A stretch of 64,000 nt of DNA from Silurus meridionalis (taxonomy: Eukaryota > Chordata > Actinopteri > Siluriformes > Siluridae): the NCBI RefSeq assembly GCF_014805685.1, contig NC_060911.1, positions 12,274,712 to 12,338,711 of the forward strand, read 5' to 3'. A program made the position numbers and the translations under genes. How positions within the stretch are numbered: position 1 is the stretch's first letter; each line of letters begins with the position of its first letter. Below the pieces are notes generated by a model. It was not told the origin of the DNA, did no database searches, and worked only from the letters and a program-made list of their open reading frames with translations. This document shows positions 35,480 to 46,958 of the stretch, piece by piece.

Positions 35480-35595
35480 ATGGAATTAATTCAAAGCTAC
35501 TTTGAGGAAGGACATTCATATGCAGTGATGTTGGAGATGCTGCAGTGTATCATCACATGAAGATTAGTGTGTACACTTTTACACATACGTTCCAA
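35480..35595 (+). pseudogene. Transposase N-terminal helix-turn-helix remnant
   Basis: ATG 35480 reads MELIQSYFEEGHSYAVMLEM and stops at 35558-35560. One frame over, YHHMKISVYTF continues. The pattern I--YF--G-SY--IL--L---H-I-IS-RTLKR is the start of integrase-type transposases found in many fish genomes. Only about 35 codons remain. It fits an IS3EU-like origin for the surrounding element. It could also be a chance similarity, since the match is short. Confidence 0.45.
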
Positions 35596-35599
35596 CTTT

Positions 35600-35872
35600 C
35601 TCCTGCAGCAGACTGTTACTTCAGACGCTTTATGGTCTGATATCCATAACTGGCTTTACCCAAACGTTCCCCATCTAAGAAATTTCACTGTGAAGGCGAT
35701 TATCTTTAGACTTGTAATGAACAATAACAAAGACGACTTTCTTGTTAATAATATACTTTTAATGGGAAAATTTTATATACAAAATCGAAATACTTGAAAG
35801 TGAAACCGTTTTTTGCATTTTATAATGAGTTTATTTCTTTAATAAAAGCCCTAAAAGTGATTAAAAAGAAAA
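35600..35872 (+). pseudogene. Tx1/L1-type LINE ORF2 C-terminal end
   Basis: One frame reads DALWSDIHNWLYPNVPHLRN, then FRLVMNNNKDDFLVNNILLM and GKFYIQ. A shift near 35788 leads to KYLKVKPFFAFYNEFISLIK and ALKVIKKK. In fish Tx1/L1 elements ORF2 ends with FW-DF-NWL, NIIFG, DFIVNNLILLGKFYIHKCK, KPFF--F-NEF--YIKTLK, in this order. The reverse transcriptase itself is absent. The LINE end lies inside the TACGGTGGCC element, so it was either a later insertion or was picked up. Confidence 0.7.
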
Positions 35873-36484
35873 ATTCAACGAATCTCTCATCATTTAGAGA
35901 GATATGATTTACAGAATAAACTATAGCCCTGTTTATTTTATTTTTTTTTTAATAAAATTGTATTATTATTATTATACATTTTTCCCTCTTTCCCCTAAAT
36001 ATATGTGTATATATTTGTATTTTCATGCACCTGTTCTGTGTATTGTAATGTAAATTGTACTTGTTATTGCCACGTTGTTTGGTCACCGTAATTAATGTGT
36101 GCAGAGCGCTACACATGTGTTTTGCCAGTCGAACTTGGCAAATATAAAATCTTATTGGTTAAAGAAACAGAGCTAATTATTAAGGAGACTATGGTAAAAA
36201 GGCCAGCAGTACTGACTTTGAAGGCTCTGGGCAGATTAGATTGACATTGCAGCACATGAAGGCTGAAATCTGATTGGACAGAAATGTTTACATCCACATC
36301 CACATACTAGAAGCAGTGCAGCCGAGAGAAACGCTACAAAATGAAGAGAACAAACTGTTGAAAAGAAATTAATACAATTTAATGGAACAAATATTAGAAT
36401 TTATGTTGTAAATGTAGGTCAGTGCTTCTGATAGTGTTTAGATCAGCAGAAAAGGCTTTGCAGGCCCTGACCGCCCGACACTGG

Positions 36485-36590
36485 AAAATACAATATGGGT
36501 TTGTGAGATTTGCAAATCATTGCATTCTGGTTTTATTTACATTTTACACAGCGTCCAGATTTTTTTGAAAATTGAGGCTGCAAATCGCAT
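36485..36590. mobile_element. DNA transposon terminal fragment (Tc1-like?)
   Basis: TGCATTCTGGTTTTATTTAC with ACATTTTACACAGCGTCC and TGAAAATTGAGGCTG is wording I know from the end of a fish Tc1-type element. Only about 100 bp, with no partner terminus. Confidence 0.5.
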
Positions 36591-37269
36591 GCCCCTTTTT
36601 TTGTTTATTTTCAGTAAAAAAACTATTCTACTGGTTCTGGACCTGTATGAATAAGACACAAAGAAGACACTGTTACCTGCCAATACCCCTGCTTGATTTA
36701 TTTATTCAGAATTATTTTCTTATTCTAATGAGTCAAATAATTTATGCTAAGTGAGAGTTAGTGCTGCTAGGTCATGTCCTTGTTTGTGTGTTTTGTGACC
36801 CAAGTCCCTGCAGAGTCTTCCCTGCTGGTGATACACCTGATCCAACTCACAAAGGTCTTAATAATTAGCTGATTGGTTGAGTCCAAATAATGAGGTCTAC
36901 ACAGCAGTAATTTATAATTACAGCTTGTAAGAAGCATATGATTATTATATACATTTTCATTATTTTATTTAAATCAATCCAGACTCCCAAAAGAAGAATA
37001 GCAATGCTTTTGCTTCGATTGTCACACATTCAGTCCGCTCGGACTTTTTTTTAGTATTACTTCAATGCTATTCCTATTGTACACTGCTATAAAAATAGAA
37101 CTGTCAATGTGGATAAAACAATCTACTGTATTTATTTATTTTACTGTATCCTTGTGTTTGCAGAGAAGCCCTGCAGAAGCATTGCGGTGTAAATGGTACA
37201 TATGCAGTGTATCAATTGCAGTAGGAAAGGTTAGAGGTAATAAACTGATTGATTAATTAATTGATAGAT
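36591..37269. other. Unassigned AT-rich DNA
   Basis: No recognisable gene, RNA or repeat family. Confidence 0.4.
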
Positions 37270-37665
37270 TTTTTTACAAATCCAGTCCAATGAAGTTACT
37301 GAGCAACTTGAGAACTTTAAGGATAAATTTGGACTGTAATTAATTTCAATGGCTCAGGACCACAGGTTGCATGACAGTTTTGCATTTAAGCGTCTGAACA
37401 GTAAGCCTCAACAATGATGGAACACCTCAAAAAATTTTCTTTTTAAATATGGTTGCTCACAAAATTTCTTCCTCGTGCTATTTCAGGAACCTTCATCTTG
37501 CCACAGTCACCACTGGCACGCTCATAAGGGATAAACTTACAATTATAAGGAACAAACTTATTTAAAGTTATACATTGTTTTATACAACTTTTTACCGTAA
37601 CTGATTTATCTCTGTAAAGCTGCTTTGAGACAATGTCCAAATTCTACAAATAGAAATGAATAGAA
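37270..37665 (+). mobile_element. L2-type LINE 3' tail, degenerate
   Basis: GGACTGTAATTAATTTCAAT, TTGCCACAGTCACC and CTGTAAAGCTGCTTTGAGAC in L2-tail order, with a decayed end at AAATAGAAATGAATAGAA. Confidence 0.75.
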
Positions 37666-38182
37666 GTTTTATTTCCTCCTGCCTGTAACTATTAATAGCG
37701 ATAGGTCTGTGTAGGGTCAAATGTACATGAACACAAATATATAAAACAAGAATAAATTTTAACATTGAAAGAAGAAAATTACCAAATAAAATTAGCATGG
37801 ATTGGAAATAAAAGTATGTTATGTTTATTTTATATTTGTTATAAAAATGTAAAACAAATGATGAAATAATGATCAGTTATTTGGCATTGTGGGACTCTTG
37901 ATAAACCTGGATTTAAACCTCCCTCTGAGTGTTAAACAGCTGGTCCACCATATTTTATTATAGTTATAGTTTTGCCTCACACACTTATATAATTCTAATA
38001 TCTTGGACATTTCATGTGCAACAATTTAGTGCATTAATTATTACCTGTGCATTTATTGTATAACTACAGTCTTCTTCTGCCACCTGTTTCACTGCTGCTA
38101 CACATTTCATACAGTATATTTTCAATAAGATTCACTGATTGTACAGCATCTTTACTTAATAATATACATCTGAAAGAGTATG

Positions 38183-38187
<5 letters not shown>
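37666..38187. other. Unassigned AT-rich DNA
   Basis: No recognisable gene, RNA or repeat family. Confidence 0.4.

Positions 38188-38259
<72 letters not shown>
38188..38259. repeat. (AT)n microsatellite
   Basis: Long AT run. Confidence 0.95.
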
Positions 38260-38261
<2 letters not shown>

Positions 38262-38925
38262 TTACATTTTTATATTGTATTTGACTTTAATTGTACTGTG
38301 AGCAACTGCAACCTAACAATTTCTCCTTGGGATCAATACATTATTCTAATTCTGATTTAACAGAACTGATCAACCTTCAGCACACACATTAATCTATCAC
38401 TTGTTTCATCGAAAATTCTGGTGTCAGTCTGAGAAGTTCATCTGGATCACTATGTGTTTTTCAAAAGTAAAAAGAGAGTAACGGAGTCTGACACATGTCC
38501 TCTTCTTACAATGTGATGGTGTGCACAAAATTGTCAAACACCCATTGCAAAACCAATCCATGTGCATGCACTATGTTCTACAAGAAGAAGATTCGATATC
38601 TGAATATGTTTCTATAGTTTGTAGCATATCATTTGTGATTTGTTAAAACCAAAGGCCACCAATGAAATTCAATTTTGCGTCCAGGTTAGGATGTTAGATT
38701 GCCAATATTGTGCACTTTAGGGCATTGATCATATTCGATATAGTGACTTTTACTCTCATAGGCGACTGTTGTTTGGACTGATACCTCTCAGAAGTCCATT
38801 CTGGAGAGCTTTCTGGAATACAATGCTGGAATGCAATACTTTGTAGTGGAAATGACTACTTATTCAGTGTATAATTAATGTTTGAGGTTTGGTTTAATTT
38901 TATGTGCATCATTACTTAATAAATG
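38260..38925. other. Unassigned AT-rich DNA
   Basis: No recognisable gene, RNA or repeat family. Confidence 0.4.
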
Positions 38926-39645
<720 letters not shown>

Positions 39646-39861
39646 GAGTAATGACCCACTACATTGCCACTACAACATACAGTCACATACTATAACAAAG
39701 TTTTTAAATATGTTGAACAAACAAATGCATTTAGATGGAATCTTCATTTTGGTCAGATGGAAGTCATCAAATCATATGTTCTTTCCTGTAGCTGATTAGT
39801 GTTCCTCATCCATTTTGATGCTTTATTTCTGTTTTGTGTTCTCATCAACTTTCCTAATACA

Positions 39862-40200
39862 GTGGTACCCTGACCTATGAGTGCATTAATGTACGAGTTT
39901 TCTGAGGTACGAGCGGTCACTCGGTCGATTTGTTTTGCTTTGTTACGCGAGCAAAAAATTGAGATACGAGCTTGAGACGCCGCTGCTAGATGCCGAAGCG
40001 AAGCCAGAAAGTGCAGATTGTGACAAATTAAGATAAGCAAAGAAAAAAAAGGAAAAAATTAAAAGTTTAGGGATACATAGTGTACAGGAGTGATAGTAAA
40101 AAACGAGTTTTCCCTCCGCCTCCGCTTATCACCTCTACCCCCCCTCCACACACACACACACACACACACACACACCACCGGCGTTTTCGTTAGCTCAAGT
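39862..40200. mobile_element. Tigger-like terminal fragment
   Basis: Starts CAGTGGTACCCTGACCTATG after TA, with TACGAG words (TGAGGTACGAGCG, GAGATACGAGC), the usual start of a Tigger/pogo MITE. A CA run fills 40147-40176. The opposite terminus was not found. Confidence 0.6.
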
Positions 40201-40439
40201 CGTCTAACCCTAAAGATACATGAGATTACTGCAAATAGTTCCACTTAGAAACCATGGGATCAAATAGATTTATTTATAACCGCTATCTGATCAAGTTTTT
40301 TCTCATCGCTGTCATGTCTGTTTGCTAAATGTATTCATTTAAATGTTATATCCAGAATCTGTTTGTTTCTGTGTAGCACATTTGCAGTGATGTTCATTGT
40401 TAACAGTAATTTAAACTGATTGATTTTTGTTGTTGTTGT

Positions 40440-40598
40440 TGTTGTTGGGAAGTGGAAGTAAACCAATCTGCCGGATCTTGCGGTTTCGTGGCATGCGCTT
40501 CCGTTTCGGCGGCCATCTTGCTGTTTTTTCCCGCGTCACCCGGTATTTAAGGACAACAAGACACATCAAATGTCAAATAATCTCACCAGCTTTCCTAA
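40440..40598 (+). promoter_or_regulatory. GC-richer promoter-like segment
   Basis: CCAATCTG at about 40464 and TATTTAAGG at about 40544 lie 80 bp apart, upstream of a repetitive open frame. The stretch is richer in GC and CG than its flanks. It could be a promoter or the upstream part of an LTR; evidence is only positional. Confidence 0.25.
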
Positions 40599-40850
40599 GT
40601 CCCTGAGAGTACTCTTGACAACCTGCCTGATACTGTTCCTATTCCTATTCCTGAACCTGTTCCTGTTTGGGATCCTGTTCCGGATTCTAAACCTGTTCCT
40701 GATCCTGAGCCTGAGTCTGTTACTGATCCTGACCCTTTACCTGAGTCTGTTCCCGACCCTGAGCCTGATCCTGAGCCTGAGTCTGTTCCTGATTCTGATC
40801 CTGGTCCTGTTCCTGATTCTGACAAGCATTCCATGGTGCTTCAATCATGA
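40599..40850 (+). pseudogene. Repetitive Pro/Asp/Glu/Val open frame of 83 codons
   Basis: No recognised family. Between stops at 40596-40598 and 40848-40850 the frame reads VPESTLDNLPDTVPIPIPEP and continues with PVPDPEPES-type repeats to DSDKHSMVLQS. It has no early ATG. The DNA is a degenerate hexamer array (CCTGAT, CCTGAG, CCTGTT), so all three frames are open in parts; the reverse strand gives Ser-Gly-Thr repeats. It may be a fragment of a retroelement leader or gag region, or a minisatellite. Confidence 0.3.
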
Positions 40851-41859
40851 GGACAAACTAATCCTCCTCCAAAAATACAAAAATATAATTAAACTGTAAT
40901 GATGGCACTTAAACACGAAGCATTAAATCAAGGTGAAATAGGAGCTAAGAGCTAAGTAGAGAAAAAAACACTATTTATTCATGAAGAAATGAGTTGTTTC
41001 CTGTAGACCTTTTTTGCTTAATGTATTGCTAAATCTCTTTAGACTGTAAGCCGAAAACTTCAACACCAAAATTATGGTTTGATGCATTGTCTTTTTTTAA
41101 TGTTTTTTTTTTTTATTGGTGGATCAGTTTAGAAAATAAAATTGAATTTTGCACAATGGGAGGTTTTGGTAAGTCCACTAAAAAGATAAAACCCCTAACA
41201 ATTAATGCATTAATGATGCAGCTAAACAGTTTTTGCTTTCACACATACACAATTTGATCTCTGCCAAAATGAACAAAATTTGAGCAATATAAAATGATTT
41301 GTAAAAATCCTTCTGTAATATTCTCAACAAGAAATAACATGGATGGCATTGATCTATACTTTTGAAATGCTCTCTATTCAGAATCACAATCATTCACATG
41401 ATTCGCCTTGCTTGTATGTGTGTATTTGTCTTTTTTGTTCTTTTTAAAACCCTACCCTGAAGAGCAAACAATTGTCTATTTTGGGGAAATTGTGTAAAAA
41501 AAAGAATTGTTATTTTAATAAAATAAATAAATAAAAAACTGTGTCAGAAGGGGGTATGGTCAAGCAATGGACAGAGCATAAGAATGTGGGCTGAACAGCG
41601 AATAATGCGTAATTGTTCTATTTACACTATTATATACACTGTAGTCTGTTTACACTATTCATTACTGTACAGTTTCCTTAAACATTCATGAAACAATAAA
41701 AATGTGTAAACATTTTTCAATCTCCCTGTCACCTTTCTTCTCTCCCTCACTTTCTCACACTCTCTGTCTATTTTTAACATGGTCCTGAGGTACCGAAAAC
41801 CTTTTCTTCTCTTTGTATCTGCCTAAATCATCCTGATACTCTGCCTCTGGATGGAGTTC
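40851..41859. other. Unassigned AT-rich DNA
   Basis: No recognisable gene, RNA or repeat family. Confidence 0.4.
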
Positions 41860-42165
41860 TTTTTAAGAACTTGAAATTACTGAGCAACTCTATAACTTCG
41901 AGGATGGATGTGGACTGTAATTAATATTAACAGTCTATTAACAGGCTCTGGACCAGAGGTTGCTTAAAATGGTTTGCATTTAAGCACCTATTTACTGAAC
42001 ACATCAGCAATGATGGAAGACCAAGATGAGGATTGGGTTCACTTTGGAGTCTGGTTCTTCTCAAAGTTTCTTCCTCATGCCTTCTCAGGGAGTTTTTCCT
42101 TGCCACAGTCACCACTGGCTTACTCATAATAACCTCTTTAATTGGTATTAAAAAGAGACAATGTC
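41860..42165 (+). mobile_element. L2-type LINE 3' tail
   Basis: TGGACTGTAATTAATATTAA, CAAGATGAGGATTGGG, GTCTGGTTCTTCTCAAAG and TTTTTCCTTGCCACAGTCAC in L2 order. The last part is shortened (GAGACAATGTCCATTTT). Confidence 0.78.
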
Positions 42166-42313
42166 CATTTTTCTACATTAAGCTGAAATGCTAATGCTAA
42201 AAATTGGGTGTCCAAAAGTTCTCCTGTAAAACACACGTAGCCCTATAATTAAATCCTTTCCGACCTTTAACATTAGCAAACAATTTACGGTTTTTAGTAT
42301 TTTCCTGCAACAT

Positions 42314-42537
42314 GAGGTCTCCTGGTGGTCTAGTGGTTAGGATGTGGTGCTCTCACCGCTGCTGCCCGGGTTCGATCCCCGGTCAGGGAACCAACCCCAG
42401 CCACTCTTAGTGCCGGTCCCAAGCCCGGATAAATGGGGAGGGTTGTGTTAGGAAGGGCATCCAGCGTAAAAACGTGCCAAATTAAACATGCGGATGATCC
42501 GCTGTGGCGACCCTTAATGGGAGAAGCCGAAAGAAAG
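42314..42537 (+). mobile_element. tRNA-Glu-derived SINE with RTE-type tail
   Basis: Head about 42318-42390 is close to tRNA-Glu: A box TGGTCTAGTGG at 42326-42336, a CTCTCACCGC anticodon-arm region, and B box GGTTCGATCCC at 42369-42379. The body follows (CCAACCCCAGCC, GGATAAATGGGGAGGG). It ends GATCCGCTGTGGCGACCCTT with GGGAGAAGCCGAAAG, the same wording as the end of the RTE LINE at about 52512-52550. Target duplication TATTTTCCTGYAACAT (16 bp, one mismatch) lies at 42298-42313 and 42538-42553. Transcribed by RNA polymerase III in such families; mobilised by the partner LINE that shares the tail. Confidence 0.92.
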
Positions 42538-42553
42538 TATTTTCCTGTAACAT

Positions 42554-43194
42554 TTGAGATGTGTTCAGTTTCCTGGAATACACCATAAATCTGACACCTG
42601 AACACCTCCTGTGCTTGACAGTAACCTGAAATCACGCTAATCTCTGACACAGCAGGTTTCTGATGGCGCAGTGAAATTGGGACATCGTTGCTTAAGGCAA
42701 GGTGATGGGGATAATCATCCACTATAATTCATGTTTAATATCGCAGTCCCAGAGGTAAAGGAGGAAGGGTAGAGGGTGTCCTTGCTATGATGCCTCCCTT
42801 CTTCTTTCCTTCGCTCTCATCATGAATCCTAAAATCAACAACTAGCCCGAACTATTTCATATAAATATTTTTTAAAACTCAAGGAATCTAACGGTGTTTA
42901 ACAGTGATGTGAGCATCCTTTGCTAAAGCAAATAGAGCAGGCAGAATTTCCAGAACAGAATAATTCATCTAAATAATAATAAAATGATCTGGAGAATAAA
43001 ATGATAATGGATCAGTTTTATTACAAATATGAACTAATCACATGCATAACATCCCTGTTAAATAGGATTGAACACAATCTAGAGGGTATTTATTTGTAAT
43101 ACATTAATTTCTTTCTTTCATTTATTATAGGACTTTTTCTTGGTCAGGGTCATGGCCCCTGGATCTCCAGTAGCACAACTTGTTATGTGGAACT
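42554..43194. other. Unassigned AT-rich DNA
   Basis: No recognisable gene, RNA or repeat family. Confidence 0.4.
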
Positions 43195-43275
43195 ATAACG
43201 AATGGACATTCGGTGCCACTTAGATTCGGCTTGTTCCTCTCAAAGTTTTTTCTTCTTGCCATCTCATGGATCTCA
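43195..43275 (+). mobile_element. L2-type LINE 3' tail fragment
   Basis: GGACATTCGGTGCCACTTAG and TTGTTCCTCTCAAAG, cut off after CATCTCATGG. Confidence 0.65.
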
Positions 43276-43864
43276 AGGTCAGGGTTCTAACTCCTGTATC
43301 ACAAAACTGGCACTCTTGGGACCCCTGAGCAAGAACAAATTTGAAAATGCCGTTTGTCCACATTATCGTTTGCTCATCCACACTGAAATGTATACTGAAA
43401 TACGCTCGCGTCCCTGTAGTGCACGTGAGCAAAACGTGAGACGCTTTGACCGGCACCGTTTCCGCTTTTCTTTTGTTTTCAAAAGCTCCCGTTTTCACAG
43501 TCCACACTGACGCATGCATACACTCTGGAGTACGTTTTTAGAAAGCTAGATTTTTGTTGGTTTAAAACGCCAACTCAGTGTGGATCGAAGGCCAGAAAAA
43601 TAACTAGATTTTAAATTTAAAAAAATGTGTAGGCATGGCCTAACAAATCAAGACTAGAAATAAAGAAATAGCTACAAATAGAGACTGAACTCAGGCCAAA
43701 CATATATCTTCTTTGTCTTCTTCTATTTGTTTGTTTGTTTGTTTGGTTGCTATTGTTTTTGTCTCCATAATATAGGGGCACTGTTGTTTGATCCTTACAC
43801 ATCATCATCCTCCTCCTCCACATTTATCGCTTGCAATTTATATTTTCCTCATAAGATGGAGGTG
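43276..43864. other. Unassigned DNA, possible SINE scrap
   Basis: GGCACTCTTGGGACCCCTGA near 43311 resembles the body of the SINE-like repeat at 43865. The rest is unrecognised. Confidence 0.35.
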
Positions 43865-44010
43865 GAAGATCGGTGGGTAGGTCAGGTCTGGGTTATTGAT
43901 CCGAAGGTTGAAGGTTCAAGCCCTGGCATTGCCAAGCTGCCATTCTTGGGCCTTTACCTTCTGTGCACCAAGAGCACTGTATCATGGCTTACGCTGCATT
44001 CTGTACTTTC
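43865..44010 (+). mobile_element. tRNA-derived SINE-like repeat
   Basis: B-box-like GGTTCAAGCCC at 43913-43923 follows a TCAGGTCTGGGTTATTGATC head, then GCCAAGCTGCCATTCTTGGG and AAGAGCACTGTATCATGGCT, the order known from a common fish SINE-like family. The A box is weak. Its counterpart on the reverse strand lies at 58315-58410. Confidence 0.6.
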
Positions 44011-44786
44011 CCTGCGTGGTAAAAATACATACAACAAAAAAACAGTCGATTATCAAATAACACAGATATGAACTCAACCCACTTCCCGCTGTATAAACAG
44101 AGGTCAATTGCATTCAATGTAATGCCAACATGCCATCACTAAAACGGACTTCTCTATTAAACACAGCACCCTATCGCCTTTAACTCCATACTGCTATCGA
44201 TGGAATGCCAAACAGACAGCTTGGGCTTGATAAATATTTCACAGTACTTTTACCCAAGGGCTCCTTCCCACACACACACACACAGATAGATAGATGTACA
44301 CATTCAGGTTGTTCAGTGACAGAACCAGAGCAAAAAATATAACAATAATACAATACAAACACACACTGCTCCGTACATACTGTACATACATACTCTTGCA
44401 ATAATGCTGCGATTCACCTCCTATACAGTGTTTCCTTGCCATTATATCTCAAGTCTGTAATGAACTATGACGACATATGATGCTCTAAACATCATCGAAT
44501 TTAATGATGAAATTCACAAAGTATGTATGTGCAAAAACGTACGTATGTTCGAACGTAGTTTTCTTTCCACCCCATTTGCATTTTCTGTAAACTACAAAAG
44601 TACAAATTTACATGCATGCAATCTGTAATGGTGGTAGCTGGAGTGGTTATTATTTTAGTATTTACAGCGCTATGCAGAAGGCGCCCTAATGGATGCTGAC
44701 AATGAACGCTGGCTGTCAGAGATGTCACTCAAAAGCTCCAGAAGAATGGTGGCAGGTTTTCGAAAATGGTTAGAAAAACATAGTAA

Positions 44787-44789
<3 letters not shown>
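44011..44789. other. Unassigned AT-rich DNA
   Basis: Short CA run near 44270; no recognisable gene, RNA or repeat family. Confidence 0.4.

Positions 44790-44871
<82 letters not shown>
44790..44871. repeat. (AT)n microsatellite
   Basis: Long AT run. Confidence 0.95.
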
Positions 44872-44874
<3 letters not shown>

Positions 44875-45832
44875 AATATATAAACTGCATGAATTGAGAC
44901 GACTGATTCATTCCCAATCCAAATATACATTTTTTAATTGTATTGCTATTATCTGCTCTTTTTATAAGTTTTTTTTTTATGATATAAAAATCATAATTTT
45001 TTACATTTTTTATTAATTTTTTTGTTCTTTATAGTAGTTTAATACATGTGCCATTGCACAGTACTGTACACAATATGCATGTATGTATGTATGCATGCTT
45101 ACCTCTTAGAGGTAATTAGTGCTGTTAAAATACAATTGCAGATTGCAACTTGTTTGTAAAAAAACTCTGTCAAATTAGTCATGATCTTCACTGATGACAT
45201 AATATCAAACTTAGCACGATGCCAATTAGGACTTAGCAGGAAATGAGTGACCTTGAGTGTGTTCTAAATATCTGAGCTGTCTGCAAAATGTGAGAACTGA
45301 CTGCAAGCTATAGCATATGCTAGTCGTAAATTATTCTCTGCATGAGAGTCAGCTCTCCGGGGGAAAATGTTTAAGGCTGTCGTATCAAGATAAACAGATA
45401 TGCATTGCTGATAGTCGAATTATGGCTTTGACCATACCGGGTTTGAATAATGACTGAATCATGAATAACTGCTACACAACTCATGTCTAATCAACAGCAA
45501 TGAAAATATTTGAATGGTATTTTTGTTTTGTATTTCAATTACATTCATTTTTTTTCATTTGAACTAGAAAAAGAAGCAGACAAAAACAAAGCAGGGTTCA
45601 TACAGCAGATGACTTGAATTCTTATCTAATGAATCAATATATGATTCAAATAAAAAATATATTATAACATCATGTTTAAGTGTCTAGTATTTTTACTAAC
45701 AGAACCATTAAGAAAATTCGACGAGAAGGGCTCATGTTTTTGCCATTTATTTATTTTTATTTTTTTGGCAATTTCATTGGTGGTGATGTGGATGAGGAGA
45801 ATATGTTTCCCAACATGCCTGTAGAAATGGTA
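44872..45832. other. Unassigned AT-rich DNA
   Basis: No recognisable gene, RNA or repeat family. Confidence 0.4.
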
Positions 45833-46285
45833 CACTATATGGACAAAGTGTGTGGACACCTTATGATAAGATTCATATGCTCTTCCCCACATTTAGTCCC
45901 CGTTTGCTGGTATAATAACCTTCACTCTTTTGGGAAGATGCTCCACTAGATTTTGCTGTGTGTTTTTCTGGAGATCTGTGCTCAGGATGTACTGATGTAG
46001 GTGAGACGTTGAGGCCTGGGGTGCAGTCAGCGTTCCAATTCATCCCAAAGGTATTCAGTACAGTTAAGACCAGAGCTCCGTAAAAGAACACTCAAGATCT
46101 TCCACTCAAAGCAATGGTGGCCATATCTTCATTAAGCTAGCTTTCAGGACAGGGGGCATTGTTATGCTAAAACCACATGCAAAAACATTCTATACAATTA
46201 TGTGCCTTCAACTTTGTGCTAACAGTTTGAGGAAGAATCCTGAAAAAGTCCCAGTGTTCCAATAAATTTGGTGTACGATCAAACT
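45833..46285. mobile_element. Tc1-like element fragment (CACTATATGGACAAA end)
   Basis: Starts CACTATATGGACAAAGTGTG after TA. It continues with TTCACTCTTTTGGGAAGATG, CTCCACTAGATTTTG and CCAATTCATCCCAAAGGTAT, the order I know from a Tc1-type fish family in reverse-coding orientation. The far terminus is missing, and the end near TTTGGTGTACG is decayed. No open transposase. Confidence 0.65.
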
Positions 46286-46684
46286 GTAGCATTCAGCTAT
46301 GAATAAACTCATCATGCATCACTGCAGATTGATATTCATGTCACAATATTATTACATTAGTAGTGAATTTGTTTATAGAGCAGCACTATATTACTAAGTA
46401 AAGCTACTTGTAGTTGTCAATCATTTGTAATATCCAGTTTAATTAGCCTGGAGATTTAAAATTTCTCCAATCTAATTTTTTTATTACTTAATAACACCAC
46501 CTTTACGAACAGTAATTGAGTATTTCAGCCATAAAACTCTTTTCCTGTGCTGATTGGGTCCCTCAATATCAGCCCCTGGATTATCAGGTGTGACTGATCT
46601 AATCACTAATGTTAATAATTAATAATAGATATTCTTTGTATTAGTATTTCTACTATTAGTATTAGTATTAGTATTTCTAGTACA
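46286..46684. other. Unassigned AT-rich DNA
   Basis: No recognisable gene, RNA or repeat family. Confidence 0.4.
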
Positions 46685-46958
46685 CATCCAGCATCTTCAC
46701 CGCCAAGATTGTCTGAAACCAGCCACCCGAACAGCTGCTGCAACAATTGGTTTGCATAACCAAAGAATCTCTGTTTAAACTGTCAGAAAGCGTCTCAGGG
46801 AAGCTCATCTGCATGCTCGTCGTCCTCATCGGGGTCTCGACCTGACTGCGGTTCGTCGTCGTAACCGACTTGAGTGTGCAAATGCTCACATTCGATGACG
46901 TCTGGCACTTTGGAGAGGTGTTCTCTTCACGCATATATCCCGGTTTTCACTGTACACC
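46685..46958 (+). pseudogene. Tc1-like transposase fragment
   Basis: Frames on the plus strand give VRKRLREAHLHARRPHRGLD, LTAVRRRNRLE, then CANAHIR and RLALWRGVLFT. This is the segment between the second helix-turn-helix and the first catalytic Asp of a Tc1 transposase (TVR-RL-E--L-ARRP--G--LT---R--RL-WA--H--W----W--VLFTDESRF). The catalytic DESRF is lost: after VLFT the reading passes through a small deletion to PVFTVHL. Stops interrupt it at two places. The right edge at about 46960 abuts an L2 tail. Confidence 0.8.

Larger units (their letters stand above)
35152..36090 (+). mobile_element. TACGGTGGCC-ended element (IS3EU-like?), copy 1
   Basis: Begins TACGGTGGCCGAGAAGTGCA and ends GTTTGGTCACCGTA. 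It is flanked by ATTAAT at 35146-35151 and 36091-36096, a 6-bp duplication confirmed by the empty R2 copy. The left end has units like AACAAATCCGAAAACAAATT. It contains a helix-turn-helix remnant at 35480 and a LINE end at 35600-35872. As I recall, IS3EU elements have 6-bp duplications and TAY ends, which fits, but this assignment needs a database check. Confidence 0.75.
34885..36475. repeat. Unclassified repeat family R2, copy 2 (split)
   Basis: Same family as 5738-6360. Left part 34892-35151, right part 36091-36475, separated by an element at 35152-36090 with a 6-bp target duplication. GATGTATTAATGAGTGCAG in copy 1 confirms the uninterrupted state. Confidence 0.85.

Noticed and set aside
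40595..40834. Ser/Gly/Thr-repeat frame on the reverse strand as a mucin-like gene
   Set aside because: It is the complement of a hexamer array; the plus-strand frame is equally open, so openness is not evidence of coding.
42318..42390. tRNA-Glu-like sequence as a functional tRNA gene
   Set aside because: It continues directly into a SINE body and tail and lies within 16-bp target duplications, with no T-run terminator after the tRNA part.
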